Part shown: positions 1 through 6,002 of the stretch, one piece after another
Position numbering within the stretch: the first letter of the stretch is position 1
Layout of the letters: each line of letters starts with the position of its first letter
Source: Altererythrobacter sp.
GTDB lineage: Bacteria > Pseudomonadota > Alphaproteobacteria > Sphingomonadales > Sphingomonadaceae
Direction: 5' to 3'
NCBI GenBank assembly: GCA_011524425.1
Contig: WTKI01000120.1
Span: 1-9,584 of the forward strand
Length of the DNA stretch: 9,584 nt
Made by a program: the position numbers and the translations under genes
The notes under the pieces: model-generated
The model's input: the letters and a program-made list of their open reading frames with translations, nothing else
Database searches by the model: none
What the model was told of the DNA's origin: nothing

Positions 1-879
1 GTCATGGGCCGTATGGGTGATGCGGTTGTCTTTGCCAGCGAGACTGTTGCTTTCGACGTGGTTGGCGCTGAATTTATTCGCGAGGTTGAGCCAGGCGAAC
101 TCATACAAGTCTCGCATGACGGGATGATCGAAACCCTGCGGCCGTTTGGCGCGGCAAACCCGCGCCCCTGCATTTTCGAGCACGTCTATTTCAGTCGGCC
201 AGACTCATTCTTTGCCGGTCGCTCGGTTTACGAATCGCGCAAAGCGATTGGCGAACAATTGGCGCAGGAATCCCCGGCTGACGCAGATCTGGTGGTGCCA
301 GTGCCCGACAGCGGAGTCCCTGCAGCAATTGGCTTTGCAGCACGGTCGGGACTGCCTTTTGAGCTTGGGATCATCCGGTCGCACTATGTTGGCCGCACAT
401 TCATTCAGCCATCGGATGGCGCGCGGCATTCCGGCGTCAAGCGCAAGCACAATGCCAATCGCGGCCTTGTCGAAGGAAAGCGCATTGTTCTGATCGACGA
501 TTCGATCGTGCGCGGGACAACCTCTATGAAGATCGTGGAGATGATGCGCGAGGCCGGAGCGAAGGAAGTCCATTTCCGCGTTGCGAGCCCGCCAACAGCG
601 CACAGCTGCTTTTACGGCGTAGATACCCCTGAACGCAGCAAGCTGCTGGCAGCACGCATGGATGTGGAACCCATGCGGGAATTTATCCGTGCCGACAGCC
701 TGGCCTTCGTTTCCATTGACGGCCTCTATCGCGCGGTAGGCGCAGAAAAGCGCTCGGCAGGATGCCCACAATATTGCGACGCCTGCTTCAGTGGTGATTA
801 CCCGACGCCTCTGACTGATCTGAACAGAGCAGAAGAAGCAGAAGCGCAGCTCTCTTTCCAGGAACCTGAACCGGTATAA
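1..879 (+). CDS. purF: Amidophosphoribosyltransferase, C-terminal part (5' end outside window)
   Basis: This enzyme makes 5-phosphoribosylamine from PRPP and glutamine, the committed step of purine synthesis. The reading frame is open from base 1, so the gene starts upstream and the N-terminal Ntn glutaminase domain is mostly missing. Visible are the end of that domain and the whole phosphoribosyltransferase domain. Numbering from codon 1, the flexible-loop motif YVGRTFIQP is at about 129-137 and the PRPP-binding motif VLIDDSIVRGTTS at about 163-175. Cys57 (CIFEHVYFSRPDS), Cys203 (CFYGVD) and the pair Cys259/Cys262 (CDAC) match the four [4Fe-4S] ligands of Bacillus-type PurF. The 146-residue distance between the first two equals that in B. 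subtilis (236 and 382), as I recall it. This is therefore the iron-sulfur class of PurF rather than the E. coli class. The stop lies one base before the next gene, suggesting co-transcription. Identification is very secure. Confidence 0.97.
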   Translation, partial: VMGRMGDAVVFASETVAFDVVGAEFIREVEPGELIQVSHDGMIETLRPFGAANPRPCIFEHVYFSRPDSFFAGRSVYESRKAIGEQLAQESPADADLVVPVPDSGVPAAIGFAARSGLPFELGIIRSHYVGRTFIQPSDGARHSGVKRKHNANRGLVEGKRIVLIDDSIVRGTTSMKIVEMMREAGAKEVHFRVASPPTAHSCFYGVDTPERSKLLAARMDVEPMREFIRADSLAFVSIDGLYRAVGAEKRSAGCPQYCDACFSGDYPTPLTDLNRAEEAEAQLSFQEPEPV

Positions 880-880
880 A

Positions 881-1597
881 ATGGCGGACGACGGCAAATT
901 TGCAGGCAAGCTCGCGCTTGTCACCGGAGCCAGCAAAGGCATTGGCGCTGCGACAGCGCGCGCGCTCGCTGCGCAAGGCGCGCAAGTTATTCTTGTAGCG
1001 CGCGACGTCAAAGCACTGGAAGCGGTCGAGGACGAAATCCACGCAGCTGGCGGCAATGCGACAATTGCTCCGCTGGATTTGGCAGAAGCGGAAAGCATCG
1101 CGCGGCTGTCTGCTGCCATTGCGGGCCGCTGGGATACACTCGATTTTCTTGTCCTGAACGCAGCGTATTTGCCTCATCTCACGCCTGTAACGCAAATCGA
1201 CGGGAAGCAATTCACGCAAGCCTTGATGACCAATGTTGTCGCGACACAGGCTTTGCTGGCGAGCCTTGATCCAATGCTCAAACGATCGGAAAGCGCTCGT
1301 ATTATCGGCCTGACCAGCAGTGTTGCCGCCGATCCACGAGCCTATTGGTCCGCCTATGGATCGACCAAGTCAGCGTTTGAGAACCTTTTGAGCTCTTACG
1401 CGCAAGAGACGGAAAAACTGGCCGATATCAAAGTCGCAATTGTCGACCCGGGCGCGACTCGCACTGACATGAGAGCACGTGCTTATCCCGGTGAAGATCC
1501 CCAGACAGTAAAACTTCCCGAAGTTGTTGCTGACCGGCTCGTTACTTTGCTGCTAGAGGATTTCCCTCAGCTGCACCGTGAACGCGTTGAAAAATAA
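881..1597 (+). CDS. Short-chain dehydrogenase/reductase (SDR family), substrate unknown
   Basis: This is a 238-residue classical SDR, a normal length for the family, and probably cytosolic. The Rossmann cofactor motif TGASKGIG is at 15-22. The structural NAG motif reads NAAY (93-96), and the catalytic set is Asn118, Ser146 or Ser147, and Tyr159/Lys163 in YGSTK, followed by PGATRTDM near 190. Lys19 in the glycine-rich loop and Arg41 after the second strand are typical of NADP(H)-preferring members, so NADPH use is likely (inference). It starts one base after the purF stop, and the only purine-rich stretch upstream (GGAA at 861-864) is about 16 bases from the ATG. Translation is therefore probably coupled to purF. 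The substrate cannot be read from sequence. FabG-type reductases and generic oxidoreductases share these motifs, so I give no gene symbol. Confidence 0.92.
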   Translation: MADDGKFAGKLALVTGASKGIGAATARALAAQGAQVILVARDVKALEAVEDEIHAAGGNATIAPLDLAEAESIARLSAAIAGRWDTLDFLVLNAAYLPHLTPVTQIDGKQFTQALMTNVVATQALLASLDPMLKRSESARIIGLTSSVAADPRAYWSAYGSTKSAFENLLSSYAQETEKLADIKVAIVDPGATRTDMRARAYPGEDPQTVKLPEVVADRLVTLLLEDFPQLHRERVEK

Positions 1598-1621
1598 ATA
1601 GTAAAGCGAAAATTAACTCTA

Positions 1622-1638
1622 ACCGATGACGCGTCGGT
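1622..1638. other. Short imperfect hairpin between the SDR and PilZ genes
   Basis: ACCGATG and CGTCGGT can pair over a three-base loop, giving seven pairs including one T-G wobble. It lies in the 124-base gap after the SDR gene. No T-run follows, so it is not a classical rho-independent terminator. It could be a weak 3' end stabiliser for the purF-SDR transcript, a part of the pilZ leader, or an operator, because the overlapping 8-base palindrome GACGCGTC (1628-1635) is also present. The stretch before it (1588-1618) is A/T-rich, but I see no convincing -35/-10 pair. Confidence 0.35.
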
Positions 1639-1721
1639 AACCTTCTCGCGCGCATGAAGGTGTGGAATATCCGGTCGGCCCGGACAATTGCACCGCATTC
1701 AACGCTTGAAAAGGTTTCGCC

Positions 1722-2069
1722 ATGCAAAGCACTCAGGACCGTTACCACGTCGCAGCCCAGGAAGATCGCTGCGCTCCGCGGACTAAACTGACAATCCCAG
1801 CGACGCTTCGTGCGTCAGGTGGACGCGCTTTCCAGAGCGTGGTGCATGACCTTTCAATCTCAGGCTTTTCCGCCGCATCCATCAACCGGATGCACGAAGG
1901 CCAGGTTTGCTGGTTGACACTGCCAGGTCTGGAATCGCTTCAGGCTCAAGTTGTGTGGTGGGACAACTGCATTGTCGGCTGTGCCTTTACCGAGCTTTTG
2001 AGCCCGATTGTGCATGACAACATCCTGCAACGCTATTCCAACACGGGTGTTCGCCGCGCGGCAATCTGA
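1722..2069 (+). CDS. Single-domain PilZ protein, probable c-di-GMP receptor
   Basis: This is a 115-residue soluble protein with no signal peptide or membrane segment. It carries both halves of the PilZ c-di-GMP-binding signature: RxxxR at Arg16-Arg20 (RCAPR) and D/NxSxxG at Asp43-Gly48 (DLSISG). The hydrophobic beta-strand pattern, including VVWWDNCIVGCAF, fits the rest of a PilZ barrel. PilZ proteins bind c-di-GMP and change motility, exopolysaccharide or other outputs. The partner here is unknown, because no cyclase, phosphodiesterase, flagellar or cellulose gene is in the window. The ATG is supported by AAGG at about 1710-1713, roughly eight bases upstream. The 124-base gap suggests its own promoter, though none is obvious. 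It converges with the lipoprotein hydrolase gene, 15 bases from its stop. Confidence 0.88.
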   Translation: MQSTQDRYHVAAQEDRCAPRTKLTIPATLRASGGRAFQSVVHDLSISGFSAASINRMHEGQVCWLTLPGLESLQAQVVWWDNCIVGCAFTELLSPIVHDNILQRYSNTGVRRAAI

Positions 2070-2076
2070 GCTCAAA

Positions 2077-2093
2077 GAGAACCTTCAGTTCTC
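2077..2093 (-). terminator. Possible weak terminator hairpin at the convergent gene ends
   Basis: GAGAAC (2077-2082) and GTTCTC (2088-2093) form a perfect 6-bp stem with a five-base loop. On the minus strand the stem is followed by TTT, a short U-tract. The hairpin contains the stop codon of the serine-hydrolase gene in its loop and begins eight bases past the pilZ stop. It would suit the end of the minus-strand stress operon, but both stem and U-tract are short, so termination may be weak. Confidence 0.4.
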
Positions 2094-3272
2094 GGCTGCA
2101 ACCTCACTAACAAGCTGGACCCAGGGGCGTCTTAGCTCCTGACTGCTCACCACTGGCCAGTTTCCAACAACAGCTGCAACAATCTTCTTTTCAGGCTCGA
2201 TTGTAATCGCTTGGCCAAAAATGCCCTGCGCGCCATAGGCGCCGCCGGGATAGGTCCACCACTGATAGCCATAACCAAAGCCGCTATCGCCAAAATCGAC
2301 CAGGGAATCGCCTGCTTTGGCAAACCAGCTTTCTGGGACTACATTTTCGCCCCCGTCCAAGGCGAATTGACCAAAGCGCGCATAATCAGACAGACGCAGC
2401 GCAATGCAGCATCCGCCGATATTACCGCCGCGCGGGTCCACCATCCAGAACATATCGCCTTCAAAACCGGCAGGTTCGATGATCTTGGTCTGCGCATAAT
2501 GCGCGAGCGGTAATCCCACGGCGTTTTCTACCAGCAAGCCAAGAAGATTGGTCTCGCCTGTCTTGTAAGACCATTTTTCGCCAGCAGGTGCCTCGCGCGG
2601 CAAAGCCTTCATTTGAGCCACAATCGCATCCGGCCCGTATTGCAGAACGAATTCGGCCAATTTCGACACGTCGCTGGCCGGATCGGTGTAATCTTCATTC
2701 CACGCAACGCCGCTTGTCATGGTCGCCAATTGCTCGACAGTCACACCGTCATAGGCTGATCCCTCAAGCTCCGGAATGTAGGCAGTGACCGGGTCTTGGA
2801 CAGAGCCAATAAAACCATCTGCGATAGCGGCTCCTAGCAAGGTCGATGTAAAACTCTTCGCGACGGAAAAACTCTTCCACCGTTGTTCAGGGCCAAAACC
2901 CAAACGATATTCCTCAAACCGCACTCTGCCGTTTTGCAAGATGATCACGCCGGCCGCGTTGGTTTCGCTCATGTAAGCGCGCAGCTTGGCCTGTAGTTCT
3001 GCGGAAAACGGCGCACCATCTTCCAATAGCATTGGCTCATTCGCAGCGGCGACCTCGTGGCCGGCATACCACTCTTCCATTTCGCGAAAGCGGGCTTCGC
3101 GCGCGGCGCTGTCCCAGAACAGCATATTGAGATCTTTGGGATCACGTTCGGGCGGCGTCGTAATCTGAGGGGCAGCCAGAACAGGAGCCGCTTCGACATC
3201 GCTGTCAGCCGCACCCAATGAGCATCCTGACAAAGCCAGAGCGGCTAATGCTCCAAGGATCTGTATCCGCAT
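2085..3272 (-). CDS. Lipoprotein serine hydrolase, beta-lactamase/NylB-like fold
   Basis: This 395-residue protein belongs to the beta-lactamase/transpeptidase-fold hydrolases. Residues 1-17 form a lipoprotein signal with lipobox LSGC, and Cys17 is the predicted lipidated residue. Ser18 at +2 would allow outer-membrane sorting by the E. coli rule. The nucleophile motif SxxK is S136-V-A-K139. Tyr236 in KWSYKTGETN matches the catalytic tyrosine of class C and NylB-type enzymes. A late GIFGQA (350-355) stands where class C enzymes have KTG, as in NylB (6-aminohexanoate-dimer hydrolase) and some esterases. The real substrate may be an ester or amide, and antibiotic resistance should not be assumed. 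The ATG at 3272 is chosen because GGGGAG (3284-3279) lies six bases upstream and the protein then starts with a proper lipoprotein signal. An in-frame ATG at 3437 would lie inside the upstream gene and spoil that signal. It begins two bases after the methyltransferase stop, so the two are translationally coupled. Confidence 0.9.
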   Translation of the reverse strand: MRIQILGALAALALSGCSLGAADSDVEAAPVLAAPQITTPPERDPKDLNMLFWDSAAREARFREMEEWYAGHEVAAANEPMLLEDGAPFSAELQAKLRAYMSETNAAGVIILQNGRVRFEEYRLGFGPEQRWKSFSVAKSFTSTLLGAAIADGFIGSVQDPVTAYIPELEGSAYDGVTVEQLATMTSGVAWNEDYTDPASDVSKLAEFVLQYGPDAIVAQMKALPREAPAGEKWSYKTGETNLLGLLVENAVGLPLAHYAQTKIIEPAGFEGDMFWMVDPRGGNIGGCCIALRLSDYARFGQFALDGGENVVPESWFAKAGDSLVDFGDSGFGYGYQWWTYPGGAYGAQGIFGQAITIEPEKKIVAAVVGNWPVVSSQELRRPWVQLVSEVAAEN

Positions 3273-3274
3273 CT

Positions 3275-4528
3275 TCAACTCCCCTTCACTAATGTCACTT
3301 GATGCACATCGAGCGTTCCAGCGCGAAAACCGCCTTCGCAATAAGCCAGATAATATTGCCATAGATCGATAAAGCGCTGGTCGAACCCGTCTGGCAAGCG
3401 CCCGTCTCCTGCTGCTTGGACAAATCGATTGCGCCACATCCTGAGCGTTTCTGCATAGTCCAGCCCAAAATCGTGCTGGTTATGCCAGCTGAGGCCTCTC
3501 GCCTCCGCCAGCTTGCGGAATTCACTGGTCCGGATCAGCAATCCGCCCGGAAAAATATAGGCTTGAATGAAGTCAGCGCTCTTGGCGTAAGTCTCAAACA
3601 GATCGTCCGCCATGGAAATGAACTGGATAGCCGCACGGCCCCCGGGTTTGAGGTTGTTTGCAACAGCATCCATGAATGTCGGCCAGTATTCGCGACCCAA
3701 GGCTTCGACCATCTCCACACTGACAATGGCATCATATTGCCCGCGAACATCACGGTAGTCTTGTTTGCGAAAGTCGATTGAGCGGCTGTATCGTGATCGC
3801 GCAAAGGCAAGCTGCTCATCAGACAGGCTGATTGCGGTCACAGCGCGGCTTTCATCGGCCAAATGGGCCGCGAGTGCGCCCCATCCGCAGCCTATTTCCA
3901 AGACATTACTGGCTTCACCTATGCGCTCGGACAGCGCTTCCAGTTTGGCACTTTGAGCGTTCACCAGCGCACTTTCAGAGCGAAATAATGCCGAGGAATA
4001 CGTCATGCTCGGATCGAGCCACTGCTCGTAAAAGTCATTGCCGAGATCGTAATGCGCAGAGATATTGCGCGCAGACCCGGCCCGTGAATTGCGGTTAAAC
4101 GCGTGAGCAAATTTTGCAGCCCAGCGATACCATCCCTTGGCGCGCCCTAATCCGCGCAGACTGCGCGCATTGTCGGCAAAAATCGCAAACACCGGGACAA
4201 GATCGGGGCTGTCCCACTCTCCTGCTTCGAACGCCTGATACCACCCGATTGAACCGCCGGTGATCAGACGCAGCAATGCGCGCCAGTCGTTGAGCTGAAC
4301 CTCAGCTTCAAAACCCGGCGCACGGCCGCCCAGCACTCTTGTTGTTCCATCCGGCAGATGTCCGGTGAGTTGACCGCGCTCAAACCCTGCATCAATCCGG
4401 TCGAGAATAGTCTTGAAGCCAGGAGAAACCGCGCGCGCAAACCATCCCGGTTGCGGCACAAACCGCGAGCCGCTCTCAAGCAGCTCTCTTCCTCTCTCCA
4501 TTCCCTTCGCTTGCATTCCCCTGTCCAT
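3275..4528 (-). CDS. Cyclopropane-fatty-acyl-phospholipid synthase family methyltransferase
   Basis: This SAM-dependent enzyme probably acts on unsaturated acyl chains of membrane phospholipids. Of 417 residues, about 1-150 form the N-terminal lipid-facing region. The family block around HYDLGNDFYEQWLDPSMTYSS is at 159-179, and SAM motif I (VLEIGCGWG) at 209-217. Compared by eye with E. coli Cfa, Glu275 (EMVEALG), Ile304 and Tyr358 match the active-site Glu239, Ile268 and Tyr317. However, Cys139 is Ser179 and the bicarbonate ligand His266 is Gln302. It may thus be a related methyltransferase (methylated or furan fatty-acid type) rather than a true cyclopropane synthase. The start is uncertain: ATGs at 4528, 4516 and 4501 are all in frame and none has a well-spaced Shine-Dalgarno sequence, so I use the longest. 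The gene lies 36 bases after phr and probably shares its transcript. Confidence 0.9.
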   Translation of the reverse strand: MDRGMQAKGMERGRELLESGSRFVPQPGWFARAVSPGFKTILDRIDAGFERGQLTGHLPDGTTRVLGGRAPGFEAEVQLNDWRALLRLITGGSIGWYQAFEAGEWDSPDLVPVFAIFADNARSLRGLGRAKGWYRWAAKFAHAFNRNSRAGSARNISAHYDLGNDFYEQWLDPSMTYSSALFRSESALVNAQSAKLEALSERIGEASNVLEIGCGWGALAAHLADESRAVTAISLSDEQLAFARSRYSRSIDFRKQDYRDVRGQYDAIVSVEMVEALGREYWPTFMDAVANNLKPGGRAAIQFISMADDLFETYAKSADFIQAYIFPGGLLIRTSEFRKLAEARGLSWHNQHDFGLDYAETLRMWRNRFVQAAGDGRLPDGFDQRFIDLWQYYLAYCEGGFRAGTLDVHQVTLVKGS

Positions 4529-4564
4529 AGAGACCAGAAGGCATGGACTGCAAGCGCTGCGGGA

Positions 4565-5953
4565 CTACTCTTTCCAGTCTTTGTAGGCAGCTAATGCCCG
4601 CTCGCGCGCCTCGCGGTGCCCTATGATCTTTCGTGGATAGTCAGCAGGCCTGCAACCGTGCTCTTCCGGATCATGAATATATGGCTCATCTAGCTCTGAA
4701 AGCTCCGGCACATATTCGCGGATATAGCCTGCCGCATCGAATTTCTCGCTTTGCGAAAGCGGCGCCATGATCCGCACGAACATGTTCGAATCAACGCCTG
4801 TGCCTGCGACCCACTGCCAATTGGTCGCATTGCTGGCGTAGTCGGCATCGACGAGAGTATCCCAAAACCACTTTTCGCCGCATCGCCAATCGATCAGCAA
4901 GTGCTTGATGAGAAAACTGGCGGCAATCATCCGCACACGGTTGTGCATCCACCCTGTCTGCCACAACTGGCGCATGCCGGCATCGACAATGGGGTACCCG
5001 GTCTTGCCCTTTGCCCAGGCTTTGAAGTCCTTTGCAGCTCCTTCGTCTGTCTCAGGGTCACGCCAGGCAAATTCCTCCCATCCCGGCCGGTAACTTTCCG
5101 TGGCATAAGCGGGAAACTGGCAAATCGCGTTTTGCGCATAATCGCGCCAGATCAGCTCTTTTTCGAAGACTTTCCAGCCTTTGCCGCTCTTGCCAGCAAA
5201 GTGATGCCAAATCTGAACCGGGCTGATCTGACCGAAATGCAAATATGGGGAGAGTTGTGAGGTCTTGTCCACCGAAGGCAGATTGCGCGCATCGGCATAG
5301 TCATCGACATGATCGTCCCACCACTCCAGACGCACGTGAGCAGCTTCTTCGCTCATCGCCCAGAATTTGCGGATCGATCCCGCCCAATCGGGATTACTGG
5401 GTGAAAGCTTCCAGTCCGCCAAAGCGTCACTTGCAGGGATCATTTCTGACGGAGTTTGAATTTCAGGCTCTGGCACAAGATCGCGTGGAGGCATCATTGC
5501 CAACGTCGCTTTGGAAAACGGAGTGTAGATTTTGTAGGGACCGCCACTTCCAGTGGTAACGGAGCCAGGCGGCATCAAGTAATTCGCATCGTATAGCGCT
5601 AGGTCCACTTTGGCCTTTAACTGTGTCTGTTGCTTGCGCCACCAAGGCTCATAGTGCCGGTTCGCATGTACCTTTTCAGCGCCCAGTTCTTCAGCAATCG
5701 CGCAAAGATGCTCCACCGCATCGCCGCGGCGAAGGATAAGCTCAATCCGCTTGCTTGCCAGCGCGGCACCAAAATCTTCGAGCGCCAGGTCCAGCCATGC
5801 TCGCGAAGCGCCGCCATAGGCGTGATGGCCGGCAGCATCGTCGTCCAGCACATAAATCGCGATAACGGGCCCTGCCTGCGATGCATGAAACAAGGCAGGA
5901 TTGTCAGCGACCCTTAAGTCGCGCCTTAGCCAGACTAGCTGTGGTCTTGTCAT
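4565..5953 (-). CDS. phrB: Deoxyribodipyrimidine photolyase (class I CPD photolyase type)
   Basis: This is a flavoenzyme that uses blue/near-UV light to split UV-made pyrimidine dimers. At 462 residues it has the normal length. The N-terminal antenna (alpha/beta photolyase) domain covers about 5-165. The FAD-binding helical domain follows, with KTSQLSPYLHFG at 230-241, KTGYPIVDAGMRQL at 317-330, GWMHNRVRM at 334-342 and NWQWVAGTG at 378-386. Asn375 in the SNAT segment matches the flavin-facing Asn378 of E. coli, which separates photolyases from most cryptochromes. The electron-transfer tryptophans map to Trp379, Trp356 (IDWR) and probably Trp297. The loop between Trp297 and KTGYP is about six residues longer than in E. 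coli. The antenna cofactor cannot be decided. The start is supported by AAGGGAG (5964-5958) four bases from the ATG, within a hairpin described separately. A (6-4) photolyase or cryptochrome role is less likely. Confidence 0.95.
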   Translation of the reverse strand: MTRPQLVWLRRDLRVADNPALFHASQAGPVIAIYVLDDDAAGHHAYGGASRAWLDLALEDFGAALASKRIELILRRGDAVEHLCAIAEELGAEKVHANRHYEPWWRKQQTQLKAKVDLALYDANYLMPPGSVTTGSGGPYKIYTPFSKATLAMMPPRDLVPEPEIQTPSEMIPASDALADWKLSPSNPDWAGSIRKFWAMSEEAAHVRLEWWDDHVDDYADARNLPSVDKTSQLSPYLHFGQISPVQIWHHFAGKSGKGWKVFEKELIWRDYAQNAICQFPAYATESYRPGWEEFAWRDPETDEGAAKDFKAWAKGKTGYPIVDAGMRQLWQTGWMHNRVRMIAASFLIKHLLIDWRCGEKWFWDTLVDADYASNATNWQWVAGTGVDSNMFVRIMAPLSQSEKFDAAGYIREYVPELSELDEPYIHDPEEHGCRPADYPRKIIGHREARERALAAYKDWKE

Positions 5954-5957
5954 GAAG

Positions 5958-5974
5958 CTCCCTTTGCAAGGGAG
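5958..5974 (-). promoter_or_regulatory. Hairpin that contains the phr ribosome-binding site
   Basis: The 17 bases form a perfect 7-bp inverted repeat, CTCCCTT and AAGGGAG, with a three-base loop. In phr mRNA the 3' arm, AAGGGAG, is the Shine-Dalgarno sequence, four bases before the ATG. A transcript carrying both arms would hide the site. No T-run follows, so it is not a terminator. The predicted start of the EcfG promoter falls within the 5' arm. Confidence 0.6.
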
Positions 5975-5976
5975 AC

Positions 5977-6002
5977 AACGAGATTACGGGACCCGTGGTT
6001 CC
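5977..6002 (-). promoter_or_regulatory. EcfG-type (general stress sigma factor) promoter for phr
   Basis: On the minus strand GGAAC (6002-5998) and CGTT (5980-5977) are separated by exactly 17 bases. This matches the consensus GGAAC-N16/17-CGTT known for promoters of the alphaproteobacterial ECF sigma factor EcfG, controlled by PhyR and NepR. The -35 element lies in the last codons of the hydrolase gene and the stop codon is in the spacer. Transcription should start around 5972-5968, leaving a leader of roughly 15-20 bases before phr. I found no other copy with correct spacing in the window. By base count a 9-base match with either spacer is expected about 0.15 times per window on both strands, so its placement directly upstream of phr carries most of the weight. 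Confidence 0.72.

Noticed and set aside
666..691. GGAAC-N17-CGTG on the plus strand inside purF
   Set aside because: It resembles an EcfG promoter but has a mismatch in the -10 and no gene start downstream within a sensible distance.
205..1119. Long antisense open frame across purF and the SDR gene
   Set aside because: It is the reverse-frame shadow of two well-supported genes and has low-complexity sequence with no recognisable domain.
3273..3437. 55-residue N-terminal extension of the serine hydrolase frame
   Set aside because: It lies wholly inside the Cfa-like gene, is arginine-rich, and hides a proper lipoprotein signal that begins at 3272 behind a good ribosome site.
4529..4564. GC-rich dyad (GCAGCGCTTGC) between phr and the Cfa-like gene
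   Set aside because: The possible stem is too short with almost no loop and there is no T-run, so it is neither a terminator nor a clear regulatory hairpin.
4751..5260. 169-codon plus-strand open frame within phr
   Set aside because: It is antisense to conserved photolyase FAD-domain motifs and shows no family features.
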